From IMG/VR virus record IMGVR_UViG_3300027797_000117, positions 1 through 26,526 of that record: DNA of 26,526 nt. One strand, written 5' to 3'. Source of the DNA: a virus. Position 1 is the first letter of the stretch. Every line of letters begins with the position of its first letter. A program made the position numbers and the translations under genes. The notes beneath the pieces are model-generated. The model was not told the DNA's origin, made no database searches, and was given only the letters and a program-made list of their open reading frames with translations. Shown here piece by piece: positions 13,586-20,803 of this stretch.

Positions 13586-13759
13586 ATGGAAGAGGAAATG
13601 TATATTGAGTCAATGAGTGAGGATGCGCGGAAGATATTTTTTCCAAACCCGGCACTTCAGTTGGATGCGATAGAGAAAAGGATTCAAACGCTCGAATTAC
13701 GCATAGCCAACATCATTGAAGCCTTGGAGGATCTCATCAAGCCCAGGTTAGATAAATGA
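13586..13759 (+). CDS. Helical small protein, 57 aa
   Basis: MEEEMYIESMSEDARKIFF is followed by a long helix, LDAIEKRIQTLELRIANIIE, with heptad spacing, so it is probably a small coiled coil. ATG 13586 has the ribosome site GAGAGGA at 13574-13580; an upstream in-frame ATG 13553 has none. Its stop lies within the ATGA shared with the 17-codon ORF that follows. Confidence 0.55.
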   Translation: MEEEMYIESMSEDARKIFFPNPALQLDAIEKRIQTLELRIANIIEALEDLIKPRLDK

Positions 13760-13809
13760 ACAACATCAATGTGACAATCGCCAAAATAAACGAGGAGATA
13801 TCAAAATGA
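13756..13809 (+). CDS. Possible 17-residue coupling ORF
   Basis: ATG 13756 overlaps the previous stop as ATGA, and its own TGA at 13807-13809 overlaps the next ATG as ATGA; it encodes MNNINVTIAKINEEISK. The ribosome site of the next gene (GAGGAGA at 13793-13799) lies inside it. It could be a leader-type ORF that couples translation of its neighbours, or a coincidence of packing. Confidence 0.3.
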   Translation: MNNINVTIAKINEEISK

Positions 13810-14078
13810 AAAAGAATCCACTAATCGAGGTAGTTGAAACCCAAATCAAAATGGTTGAACAGGTTTGTGACTTCCTAAACGACATTTTGGAAGGCGAAGC
13901 ATACCTTTCTCCAGCCGACGTGTTGGATGCGATTGCTTACAACGGCCTGAAATTAGATTTCACCAAAATTGTCACTTTTGACAAGTCTGACATCTCGCTA
14001 TCTAGCCTGGCTTACATGGCGACCGTGAACCCAGCGTGGTTTGAGGACACTAAAACCCGATTATTGTCTCAGTCTTGA
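13806..14078 (+). CDS. Hypothetical protein, 90 aa
   Basis: The N-terminal half is helical (LIEVVETQIKMVEQVCDFLNDILEG). A middle block, YLSPADVLDAIAYNGLKLDFTKI, suggests a small helical-plus-strand fold. GAGGAGA lies six bases upstream of ATG 13806. I do not recognise a family and see no metal site or membrane segment. Confidence 0.6.
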   Translation: MKKNPLIEVVETQIKMVEQVCDFLNDILEGEAYLSPADVLDAIAYNGLKLDFTKIVTFDKSDISLSSLAYMATVNPAWFEDTKTRLLSQS

Positions 14079-14112
14079 TACATACTTCGTATCCGAGAAC
14101 TGGAGAACCCTA

Positions 14113-14751
14113 GTGCCTGAACTGAATGCGAACATCCCCCCTATCGAGTGTTTTGTGCGGGGGAACTTTTTACGCAATCAGCAGGACTCATTTGACAAAT
14201 ACTTCCCTTGTGTCATATTTGGGGTAGCCAGTATCCCTGATCGCGCCCCTGTTTTTCACTTCCTGATGGAAGATGGTGGTATTTGGTGGAGGATGCCAAT
14301 AAACGCTTTCTGTGCAGCTGAGAACACCCCGGAAGCCAATATCTACGATTTGGTGTTATGGAACTCGTTTTCACCCAATCTCACAGTCACCATATTCAGC
14401 CAGTTGACCGACATGAAGATGCGATACCTGAACCGATATAACGAACCAATTGTAGGTAACTACCTGTTTACTTTAGATTGGCACTCCCCGGAAACGAACT
14501 ACCTGAACTTCGGTTACAGCGAGAACCCTGGACAACACAAATGTGGTCATGTCATCCAACGTGATGACGGCAACTATGCGATCCAACCCAACAACAGAAT
14601 CACCGTATTTGACCCTTCGTTCACCACCAAAATAGGTCACAAGCTCATTGATAGACAGATCAATACACACAAGTTTGGTGTCGAGAACACCTCAAAATGG
14701 CATACCGAGGATTCCAACAGTTACAACTACAAGGTTGAGGAACGCCCCTAA
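14113..14751 (+). CDS. Conserved-looking hypothetical protein, about 212 aa
   Basis: This is a beta-rich, aromatic-rich soluble protein: YFPCVIFGVASIPDRAPVFH, GGIWWRMPINAFC, LVLWNSFSPNLTV, and ending PNNRITVFDPSF. The high content of Trp, Phe, Tyr and Asn suggests a compact beta domain rather than a membrane protein. Similar proteins occur in aquatic phages (recalled, unverified); no function is assigned. I prefer GTG 14113, which has GGAGA six bases upstream. The frame stays open back to TTG 14041, which would overlap the previous gene and has no ribosome site. Confidence 0.6.
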   Translation: MPELNANIPPIECFVRGNFLRNQQDSFDKYFPCVIFGVASIPDRAPVFHFLMEDGGIWWRMPINAFCAAENTPEANIYDLVLWNSFSPNLTVTIFSQLTDMKMRYLNRYNEPIVGNYLFTLDWHSPETNYLNFGYSENPGQHKCGHVIQRDDGNYAIQPNNRITVFDPSFTTKIGHKLIDRQINTHKFGVENTSKWHTEDSNSYNYKVEERP

Positions 14752-14820
14752 TTTTTGTGGCGGGGGAAGCCGTTTCAGGGCCTAGTGCCAAAACCCTCTA
14801 GGTGTAGAGTAAACAACCTT

Positions 14821-15117
14821 ATGTGGTCATACATCCTTGGAACGCTTGGTGTCATAGCACTCTTCACTATTGGACAGAAGAAATGGTATGGATGGTTCAT
14901 GGCTTTCACCAACGAACTCTTATGGATTGCCTACGGATACACCACCAAACAATATGGCTTTATTTTTGCTGCAATAGCCTACGGAACAGTCAACATCACA
15001 CACGGAATACGATGGTTTCGTCAAAACAAACACCAAAACAACACACCACAAAACAAGTACACACATCTCATAGATTTCACACCCAACACCACCAAACCCT
15101 TATCCACCAACAACTAA
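14821..15117 (+). CDS. Small membrane protein with three transmembrane segments, 98 aa
   Basis: Three hydrophobic spans are visible: WSYILGTLGVIALFTIG, GWFMAFTNELLWIAYGY, and FIFAAIAYGTVNITHGI. A polar Asn/Thr/Lys tail follows. The W-x-A-x-x-NELLWIAYG pattern resembles a half-PnuC-type fold seen in many actinophage membrane proteins. A holin-like role is possible but unsupported by position, since no lysin is adjacent. ATG 14821 lies ten bases after TAGAGT (14805-14810) and lacks a ribosome site. An upstream in-frame start at 14755 would place a charged segment first. Confidence 0.6.
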   Translation: MWSYILGTLGVIALFTIGQKKWYGWFMAFTNELLWIAYGYTTKQYGFIFAAIAYGTVNITHGIRWFRQNKHQNNTPQNKYTHLIDFTPNTTKPLSTNN

Positions 15118-15252
15118 ACCCCCCTACATACACCACACATACACACACAAAACACCCAAAAACCGCGTCTCCGAGCGCGGCGAGGGTCGGCGAAAAATGT
15201 TTCAGTTTTACTGGTTGCCGGGTTAACAATCATCGTCTATTCTCGTTCAATC
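15118..15252 (+). other. Noncoding gap before terminase: CA-rich tract and GC hairpin
   Basis: This is among the longest gene-free gaps in the window. It holds a CA-rich low-complexity stretch (about 15127-15160) and a hairpin of CCGCG (15163-15167) with CGCGG (15176-15180). A promoter follows. A packaging site often lies next to the small terminase gene, so this is the best place to look for cos or pac. Nothing in the sequence proves it. Confidence 0.35.
15215..15243 (+). promoter_or_regulatory. Promoter candidate for terminase, near-leaderless
   Basis: TTGCCG (15215-15220), a spacer of 17, and TATTCT (15238-15243), with ATG 15253 nine bases later and no ribosome site. This gives the same geometry as the promoter at 12269. 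Confidence 0.45.
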
Positions 15253-15666
15253 ATGGCTCGACCAACAAAACTTACGAAAGACAAAGCTGACAAGATTGTT
15301 GATCTTGTTCGCGCTGGCAACTATGCAGAAACAGCAGCGACTGTAGCAAACGTTGGTATTTCAACCTTTTACACCTGGATGAGTAAGGGTGAAGGGGAGA
15401 AGGCTCGCTCCCCATATAAGGAGTTTAGAGAGGCAGTCCTTGGTGCGAAGGCTGAAGCAGAGGCAAGAATGGTTATGGTCATTCAGAGGGCCGCTAGTGA
15501 CGGCTCATGGCAAGCTGCATCATGGTATTTAGAGCGCACTCAGCAAGCAAAATATGGGAAACAGAATCGTGTTGAACTCACCGGGGCTGAATCGGGTGCT
15601 GTGCGATTAGAAGTATCGGTCGATGAATTGGAGAACCGAATTGCTAACCTCCTCGATAAGCCCTAA
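15253..15666 (+). CDS. Terminase small subunit, 137 aa
   Basis: Small terminase subunits recognise phage DNA and recruit the packaging motor. The N-terminus is a helix-turn-helix (ADKIVDLVRAGNYAETAAT, then VGISTFYTWMSKGE). It is followed by a long helical oligomerisation region (FREAVLGAKAEAEARMVMVI), the family-typical ASWYLERTQQAKYGK block, and an acidic tail. The length and order fit small terminases of actinophages. Its last 44 bases overlap the large subunit gene. No ribosome site is visible, and a leaderless transcript is likely. Confidence 0.82.
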   Translation: MARPTKLTKDKADKIVDLVRAGNYAETAATVANVGISTFYTWMSKGEGEKARSPYKEFREAVLGAKAEAEARMVMVIQRAASDGSWQAASWYLERTQQAKYGKQNRVELTGAESGAVRLEVSVDELENRIANLLDKP

Positions 15667-17509
15667 AGGTCGAACCAGCCAGGATCTTGTCGAGTTCCTG
15701 AAGGATGCGAAGCCCGCAGAACGCAAGATTTGGCTTGCAACCCTTACCAGTAAAGAAAAACAGACCGTTTTACAGGTTTTGCAGCAACTGAATGATAACC
15801 CTTGGAGCCAGTATGCGAATGACCCGGTTGGCTTTATCGAACGCGGCCTCGGAGAGCAGATTTGGTCTAAACAACGCGAAATCCTTGAATCTGTAAGGGA
15901 TAACAAAAGAACGGCCGTACCAGCTTGCCACGCACCGGGAAAAAGCCATCTTGCAGCTCGCATGGTTGCTTGGTGGGTAATGAGCCAACCTAAAGGCACT
16001 TCTCAGGTGGTCACTACAGCAACGTCGTTTCGACAAGTGCGAAACATTTTGTGGTCCCATATACGGAAACTCCATGCAGTACACAACCTTGACGGGGAAG
16101 CCCTTACTGTGGAATGGAAAATAGACGGTATTCAAGCAGCTTTCGGTTTCGCCCCAGCACAGTACAACGAAACAGCCCTACAAGGTATCCATGCACCGAA
16201 CCTTCTAGTAGTGGTCGATGAGGCAGGTGGTGTGCAGGACACCATAGGAACAGCCCTAGAAGCCCTTATGACAGGAGGAAACACTAAATTACTTCTTTTA
16301 GGAAACCCCCCTACAGATAACGAAAATAGTTGGTTTGAAAGAGCCTGTAATAGCCCTTTATATAACACGATCCCTATATCGGCTTTTGATACACCGAACT
16401 TCACAGGGGAAAATGTAGGCAACTGCAAAACATGCCCACCCTCAGTAGGTACACACTCCCTAGCAGACCATCTAGTAGATGAAACATGGGTGAATGACGT
16501 TATTAGCGAACTAGGCGAAACCTCAGCCTTCGTTAAAGCTCGCGTTCACGCAGAGTTCCCTAAAGTCACAGGAAACCGTGTCATTCCTTCAACATGGATA
16601 GAAGACGCAACAAACAACCAAAACCCTGCCCCCGGACACCACATAAGACTCGGAATAGACATAGCAGCCGATGGTGGTGACGAGTTCGTGATCGCTAGAG
16701 CCGATGGCTGGACAGTCCAAATCATCCACACAAGTAGTGGATCAGAGAACGCAAACGCTGTAGATGTAGCCAACGTGTGCCTTCGACACATCCAACAAGC
16801 CGAATATGATGCCCAAACCCTTACAAACAAAGGGTTTCCTGACATACTAGACGGTAACTTAGCTTTACATAAGGGGTATTATGGGCAAACCAAAAACGAA
16901 CACACGTTCGCCTCGGAAACCCTTATAGAATATGCCTCAAATGACCAAAAAACAGTCGAAAACACAAAAAACGAAAAAGAGGCTCTAAAACCCTTATCCC
17001 ATATGGGTTTCCGAGGGGGTGGGGGGCCTGCGCGACCACCCGGAGTGGGGGGGTCACCACACATCGTTACCGTGAAAGTTGATGCGATTGGTTTGGGTTG
17101 GGGTGTAGTGGGGTTGTTGGAGATGTGGGGTCGTGATGGTTTGCATAACGCGAAAATTGTTGGTGTGAATGTTGCGGAGCGAGCTTTGGATCCTGGGAAG
17201 TTTAAGAATCAGAGGGCTGAGATGTGGTGGAATGGTCGCCAGTTGTTGCAGCCTGATCAGGATGGTTTTCAGGTGGTGCGTTTGGATGTTGATAGGCGTG
17301 TTGTGGCTCAGTTGGGTTCGCCTGATTTTGTTTCGGATTCGAGTGGTCGTATTCAGGTTGTTTCTAAGGCTGTGTTGAGGAAGCGTGGTGGTGTTTCTCC
17401 TGACCGGGCTGAGGCTGTGTTGTTGGCGTTGTATGAACCTGATCGGCGTAGGGAGGTTCCGTTGGTTGCTCCTATTGCGATTGTTCAAAGGAACGTTTGG
17501 TCTATGTAG
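15623..17509 (+). CDS. terL: Terminase large subunit with an insertion in the nuclease domain, 628 aa
   Basis: This is the packaging motor ATPase and headful or cos nuclease. ATPase: Walker A-type ACHAPGKSHLA (101-111), Walker B LLVVVDEA (194-201) and the coupling motif LLLLGNPPT (223-231). RNase H-like nuclease: LGIDIAADGGDEF (343-355), VKVDAIGLGWG (484-494) and a late GGVSPDRAEAVLLAL block. Residues about 400-481 between the first two nuclease motifs look like an insertion: charged and Asn/Lys-rich, then a Gly/Pro-rich MGFRGGGGPARPPGVGG. Base composition changes at about 17045, from A/C-rich to G/T-rich. ATG 15623 overlaps the small subunit gene; TTG 15641, with GGAGA six bases upstream, is an equally good start. 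Confidence 0.9.
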   Translation: MNWRTELLTSSISPKGRTSQDLVEFLKDAKPAERKIWLATLTSKEKQTVLQVLQQLNDNPWSQYANDPVGFIERGLGEQIWSKQREILESVRDNKRTAVPACHAPGKSHLAARMVAWWVMSQPKGTSQVVTTATSFRQVRNILWSHIRKLHAVHNLDGEALTVEWKIDGIQAAFGFAPAQYNETALQGIHAPNLLVVVDEAGGVQDTIGTALEALMTGGNTKLLLLGNPPTDNENSWFERACNSPLYNTIPISAFDTPNFTGENVGNCKTCPPSVGTHSLADHLVDETWVNDVISELGETSAFVKARVHAEFPKVTGNRVIPSTWIEDATNNQNPAPGHHIRLGIDIAADGGDEFVIARADGWTVQIIHTSSGSENANAVDVANVCLRHIQQAEYDAQTLTNKGFPDILDGNLALHKGYYGQTKNEHTFASETLIEYASNDQKTVENTKNEKEALKPLSHMGFRGGGGPARPPGVGGSPHIVTVKVDAIGLGWGVVGLLEMWGRDGLHNAKIVGVNVAERALDPGKFKNQRAEMWWNGRQLLQPDQDGFQVVRLDVDRRVVAQLGSPDFVSDSSGRIQVVSKAVLRKRGGVSPDRAEAVLLALYEPDRRREVPLVAPIAIVQRNVWSM

Positions 17510-17543
17510 GGTGGGGGCTTGTTTGTGTTCCCGCCGTTTTTTT
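17510..17543 (+). terminator. Intrinsic terminator after the large terminase gene
   Basis: GGTGGG (17510-17515) pairs with CCCGCC (17530-17535), with one U-G pair and a 14-base loop, and is followed by G and seven T (17537-17543). It begins directly after the stop codon. Confidence 0.65.
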
Positions 17544-17557
17544 GTGTAAAAAGTTTT

Positions 17558-17572
17558 TTCGGCTTCGCCGAA
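17558..17572 (+). repeat. Perfect small hairpin TTCGGC-TTC-GCCGAA
   Basis: This six-base-pair stem with a three-base loop is preceded by a T-run rather than followed by one, so it is not a standard terminator for either strand. It lies in the 112-base gap between terminase and the next gene. Confidence 0.45.
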
Positions 17573-17621
17573 TAAGGGTGGTTATGTAGTGGGGTGATGG
17601 TGTTGTTGGTATGTTGTCGGA

Positions 17622-18560
17622 ATGTCTGATTTGGTGAAAGAGATCGCTTCTACTGTTGTCCGTATTAAGACGGAGATGCGTAAGGCTTCTGCTAAACCGA
17701 AGAAAGATAATTCTCAAGCAGATTTGTTTGAAGATGAGGGTGGCCGTAGGTATTCGCGCGCGTATCGAAGGTCTAAAGAGAAGGAGTTGCAAGCAAAAAG
17801 GAAGAGTGGCGGCCCTAAAGTTATGGGCAAAGCACAGTTCGCTTCCCGGAGCGAGGCTGGTAGGTATGCAGCAAATATGCGCTGGAAGGGTCAGGGTGCA
17901 AAAACGCCGACAGCAAGTGCTGGCAGTAAAACACCGAAACAAAAATACGATTTTTCACCCCAGGATTACAAAATGGTGAGGGATGCGATGCCGCAGCTTA
18001 GTGCTGCTGATGCCAAAAAGTTGACGCAACATTTGTTGGATAACAATGCTTTTGGTGATACGTCGGAGATGTCAAATCAGGAGATGTCTAACGAGTTCGC
18101 CTTATATTTGGATGATGCGTTGGGTGGTGGAGGTTCTTCGGCTTCGTCAGAACCTAAAGGCAAGGCCCCTGCTCTTGTTGATCGTCTTCGAGACATTACT
18201 GACAACAATGTGAACGACAATGGCGAGAGCCTTGACGATTTGAATAGCCGTTATCAGAACGATAATGAATACATCCCTTTTGAGGAGTTGCCTCAGGGCG
18301 GTTTTCGGGAGGATGTGATTGCCGCTTTTATTGATCGCAAAGCAGCTAACTATTATGACGAACCGGGTCGTTTGAAAGGGCCGTATGATCGCCCATCAAG
18401 CCAAATGACCGATAAGGGCTATGCGAAGGCTCGCGCCCATGCTTTGAAGGGCACCAGAGATAACAGCCCTTCTGAATTGGATGAGTATTGGGATGATAAC
18501 TCTTCTATTTTTTGGGATGAGTATGCAATGATCACGGATCAGTATTCAACCAATGAATAA
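17622..18560 (+). CDS. Motif protein 1: hypothetical with RSEAGRYAA motif, 312 aa
   Basis: No enzyme family is recognised. The first 70 residues are basic and helical (VVRIKTEMRKASAKPKKDN, RRYSRAYRRSKEKELQ). Residues 73-92 carry FASRSEAGRYAANMRWKGQG, the motif shared with three other proteins in this window. The remainder is acidic: a helical part with LSAADAKKLTQHLLDNNAF, a Gly/Ser linker, and an Asp-rich C-terminal domain. It sits directly after terminase, where phages often place the portal gene. No ribosome site is visible; TATGTT lies six bases before ATG. A structural or packaged protein is a plausible guess. Confidence 0.7.
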   Translation: MSDLVKEIASTVVRIKTEMRKASAKPKKDNSQADLFEDEGGRRYSRAYRRSKEKELQAKRKSGGPKVMGKAQFASRSEAGRYAANMRWKGQGAKTPTASAGSKTPKQKYDFSPQDYKMVRDAMPQLSAADAKKLTQHLLDNNAFGDTSEMSNQEMSNEFALYLDDALGGGGSSASSEPKGKAPALVDRLRDITDNNVNDNGESLDDLNSRYQNDNEYIPFEELPQGGFREDVIAAFIDRKAANYYDEPGRLKGPYDRPSSQMTDKGYAKARAHALKGTRDNSPSELDEYWDDNSSIFWDEYAMITDQYSTNE

Positions 18561-19272
18561 TCGTGAGATTGTTCGGATGCGTACAGCATTGGCTAAGGCT
18601 GAGTTTTCTTCTCGGTCTGAAGCAGGTCGCTATGCCGCCAATCAACGCTGGAAAGGTCAGGGAAAGAGAACTGCCCAAGCTAAAGAGCGATTGTCTGAAA
18701 GCGGCAAGTATCGAATTGACCCCCAATTTGGGAAGATAATTGATCAGGGCTATTTGGATTTAGGCAATGGTCGCAAAGTTTCGGTAAAACCCACACCCGG
18801 ACAGGAAGGCTATTACACAATTGATATGCCATCCCATGAAACCTCGTTTCGTGTTGCTGAAACAAACATCAAAAACAGCGATGGAACACCACAGACGGGT
18901 GCAAGTTTAAGTATCAAACCTAAGTGGAGTCCTAATGAATCTGTTATCCGTGTTTTGCCAAGAGTTCAGACACCTGAGGACATGATACGACAGATCAATG
19001 ATGAGGTTCAGGGGTATGAACCACCTATTGACTATCCTGGCAAGCCTCTTTACCGTGTTGCTATCCACACAACGGCAAGTACCGATGTTCATATTGAGAA
19101 AATGGGTCGCCGGGGCTGGGAGTCGCAACTAGTTGAATCTGTGGCCGATGAGGATGGCAATGAATACGATGAAGGTTTAGAGGGTCGGACTGTTACGAAG
19201 TTTCAAACTCGATTGAAAGCAAAAGCTGCGGCCGAAAAGTTCAATGTTGATCCATATGTTGCATGGTCGTAA
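18553..19272 (+). CDS. Motif protein 2: hypothetical with RSEAGRYAA motif, 239 aa
   Basis: The N-terminus MNNREIVRMRTALAKAE leads straight into FSSRSEAGRYAANQRWKGQG (18-37). The body is beta-rich (VSVKPTPGQEGYYTIDMP, SVIRVLPRVQ, PLYRVAIHTTAS) and ends in a helix, RLKAKAAAEKFNVDPYVAW. No catalytic motif is apparent. It is coupled by ATG overlap with the previous stop and by TAATG to the next gene. Its first 31 bases are nearly identical to those of the next gene, which points to duplication of a start cassette. The function is unknown. Confidence 0.7.
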   Translation: MNNREIVRMRTALAKAEFSSRSEAGRYAANQRWKGQGKRTAQAKERLSESGKYRIDPQFGKIIDQGYLDLGNGRKVSVKPTPGQEGYYTIDMPSHETSFRVAETNIKNSDGTPQTGASLSIKPKWSPNESVIRVLPRVQTPEDMIRQINDEVQGYEPPIDYPGKPLYRVAIHTTASTDVHIEKMGRRGWESQLVESVADEDGNEYDEGLEGRTVTKFQTRLKAKAAAEKFNVDPYVAWS

Positions 19273-19895
19273 TGAATAATCGCGAGATTGTTCGGATGCG
19301 TGTGGCCGTAGCGAAGGAAAGCCCTACTTCGTCTGCTGTCCATGTGGACACAATTATGGGCAATGAGTCCACATCGCCCCAACGTAAGAAAAAGCGTAAA
19401 AAGACTGGACTTGTTGAAGCTATTGAGTCTTTGGAAAAAGCCAAAAATGTGCCTACCGATAAAGAGTTGTATGCGCGTGTGAAGGCAGAAGCAAAAAAGA
19501 AGTTTGAGGTTTACCCTTCGGCGTATGCGAATGCTTGGCTTGTCCGGGAATACAAAAGTCGTGGTGGCAAATATAAGATTGAGAAGGCTGAGTCTCCTGC
19601 ATGGCAACGAGAAGAAGGCAAAAACCCTAAGGGCGGCCTGAATGCGAAGGGTCGAGCCTCATATAAGCGTGAAACTGGCGGCACTTTAAGACCACCTGTG
19701 AAGGCTGGCGATAATCCTCGTAGGGCTTCGTTTCTTGCTCGAATGGGCAATTCCCCTGGCCCTGAGCGTGATGCGAATGGTGAACCTACCCGGCTGTTGT
19801 TGAGTTTGCAGGCTTGGGGGGCTAGTTCTAAGGCTGACGCACGTAGAAAAGCCAAGGCGATCTCTGCCCGGAATGAGAACAAAAAGAAATCCTGA
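19272..19895 (+). CDS. Conserved phage basic protein (DUF5872-like plus GGLNAKGRAS domain), 207 aa
   Basis: The N-terminus, MNNREIVRMRVAVAKE, copies that of motif protein 2, but the AGRYAA motif is missing; a Lys/Arg-rich linker follows. Residues 67-101 (LYARVKAEAKKKFEVYPSAY, ANAW, YKSRGGKY) resemble a domain found in many phage and aquatic viral proteins. Residues 108-160 (SPAWQREEGKNPKGGLNAKG, then LRPPVKAGDNPRRASFLARM) are a second widespread small domain. The domain names are recalled, not checked. The extreme positive charge suggests nucleic-acid contact, perhaps in the capsid. ATG 19272 shares TAATG with the upstream stop. Confidence 0.65.
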   Translation: MNNREIVRMRVAVAKESPTSSAVHVDTIMGNESTSPQRKKKRKKTGLVEAIESLEKAKNVPTDKELYARVKAEAKKKFEVYPSAYANAWLVREYKSRGGKYKIEKAESPAWQREEGKNPKGGLNAKGRASYKRETGGTLRPPVKAGDNPRRASFLARMGNSPGPERDANGEPTRLLLSLQAWGASSKADARRKAKAISARNENKKKS

Positions 19896-19913
19896 TTTAG
19901 CCATTTCAGGTAC

Positions 19914-19943
19914 TTGACAGAGGGGCTAGTCTGCCCCTATACT
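19914..19943 (+). promoter_or_regulatory. Hairpin promoter 3: TTGACA, 18-base spacer, TATACT
   Basis: The -35 TTGACA (19914-19919) and -10 TATACT (19938-19943) flank a spacer with a perfect inverted repeat, AGGGGC-TAGTCT-GCCCCT (19921-19938). The spacer differs from promoters 1 and 2 but keeps their symmetry, as an operator would. It drives the unit starting at 19985. Confidence 0.82.
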
Positions 19944-19948
19944 GATCT

Positions 19949-19969
19949 TGTCAGGCAGGGAGCTTGACA
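19949..19969 (+). promoter_or_regulatory. 5'-terminal RNA hairpin 3 with AGGGA loop
   Basis: Bases 19949-19956 pair with 19962-19969 over eight positions (one G-U) around AGGGA (19957-19961). This is the most stable of the three copies. The ribosome site AGGAG (19974-19978) follows, before ATG 19985. Confidence 0.72.
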
Positions 19970-19984
19970 GAACAGGAGCAAGTA

Positions 19985-20434
19985 ATGACAACATCAACAA
20001 TGAACGAAAATATGGTGAGCAAGGACAAATGCACCGAGGTGTCGCGTGAAATCAACGCGGCGATCATGGACATTTTTGCCAAGCACAACCTGAAGGTCAC
20101 CAAAACAGCCTCAAAGTATGGCGACAACTACGAGTTCAAAATCGTGGCTGAAGCCCAAATGATCTCTGAGGATGGAATCAACTTGGCAAGCCCTGATGTG
20201 ATCTACTACAACCGTTTCGGTCATACTGCTTGGGCTGATGGCGCAAGATGGGAAGACCGAGTTGAACTCACAGCCCCAATTGGCACGAAGTTTGAAAGCA
20301 ACGGCAAAACCTTTGCTTTCGCAGGTGTTCGCTCAAGGGGTAAAAACAAGATCCTTGCAGTTGAGCAAGAATCCAAGAAAACCTTTATCTTTGCTGATGC
20401 AATGATCAGTCGGATAAACGCAAAAGCCAGTTAG
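19985..20434 (+). CDS. Hypothetical protein with SH3-like C-terminal repeat, 149 aa
   Basis: The N-terminal helix EVSREINAAIMDIFAKHNLK leads to a beta-rich part. The C-terminal segment, IGTKFESNGKTFAFAGVRSR to FIFADAMISRINA, follows a pattern (G-T-x-F, x-G-x-x-F-x-x-x-G-x-x, then a variable loop) common in small phage proteins with an SH3-like barrel. The function is unknown. It is the first gene of the promoter 3 unit, with AGGAG seven to eight bases upstream of ATG. Confidence 0.65.
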   Translation: MTTSTMNENMVSKDKCTEVSREINAAIMDIFAKHNLKVTKTASKYGDNYEFKIVAEAQMISEDGINLASPDVIYYNRFGHTAWADGARWEDRVELTAPIGTKFESNGKTFAFAGVRSRGKNKILAVEQESKKTFIFADAMISRINAKAS

Positions 20435-20447
20435 TCAAAGGAGAAAT

Positions 20448-20588
20448 ATGGCAGACAACAAATCTGCCCATGTGCGTCAACTTGACGGTGAACAAACAGA
20501 GTTCACCGTCTTGTTGCCATATGGGGAGCAATTCAACAACCAATCAGATGAGGAGAAATCATGTATTTATCATCCCAAGCAAAGTTAG
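20448..20588 (+). CDS. Hypothetical protein, 46 aa
   Basis: AAAGGAGAAAT immediately precedes ATG 20448, a strong ribosome site. The product begins MADNKSAHVRQLDGEQTEFT and ends in CIYHPKQS. Its last 28 bases overlap the XRE gene in another frame, and the ribosome site of that gene (GAGGAG, 20550-20555) is inside it. No family is recognised. Confidence 0.5.
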   Translation: MADNKSAHVRQLDGEQTEFTVLLPYGEQFNNQSDEEKSCIYHPKQS

Positions 20589-20803
20589 ATAAACAAATCC
20601 AAGATCAGCGTGATGCGTTAGCAGAAGTCATTTTTCGGTTGCGCTCCAAGAAAGGATTGAGTCAGCAGGCTTTGGCCGATATCGCTGGCATTGATCGTAA
20701 GACGGTGAACCGTATCGAATGTGGTCATTTTTCGCCTTCGTTGGACACGCTTGTTCGTTTGGGTGATGCTTTCCGTTTGAAGCCAGCGAAGTTGCTCGGC
20801 TAA
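20561..20803 (+). CDS. XRE-family helix-turn-helix regulator, 80 aa
   Basis: This is a classic Cro/C1-type domain: FRLRSKKGLSQQALADIAGI, DRKTVNRIECGHFSPSLDTL and VRLGDAFRLKPAKLLG form the five helices, with the recognition helix at DRKTVNRIE. A short helical arm precedes it. There is no peptidase or dimerisation domain, so it acts as a small repressor, or as the antitoxin of a pair if one exists. It is transcribed from promoter 3, whose spacer carries a palindrome, making autoregulation a testable idea. The ribosome site is GAGGAG. Confidence 0.85.
   Translation: MYLSSQAKLDKQIQDQRDALAEVIFRLRSKKGLSQQALADIAGIDRKTVNRIECGHFSPSLDTLVRLGDAFRLKPAKLLG

Noticed and set aside
14752-14820. Possible terminator between the 212-aa gene and the membrane gene
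   Set aside because: Only short, competing inverted repeats (CCTAG/CTAGG and CTCTA/TAGAG) without a following T-run.
15127-15160. CA-rich tract as a possible CRISPR or tRNA remnant
   Set aside because: There are no spaced repeats and no cloverleaf; it is simple low-complexity DNA.
14823-15290. + strand ORF, 155 codons, over the membrane gene, CA-rich gap and terminase start
   Set aside because: The product is mostly His, Thr and Gln from the CA-rich DNA, with no ribosome site; the membrane protein and terminase frames are far better.
17054-17488. Minus-strand ORF, 144 codons, in the terminase gene
   Set aside because: It is low complexity (Asn, Arg, Thr, Ile, Pro) and caused by the G/T-rich skew of the + strand.
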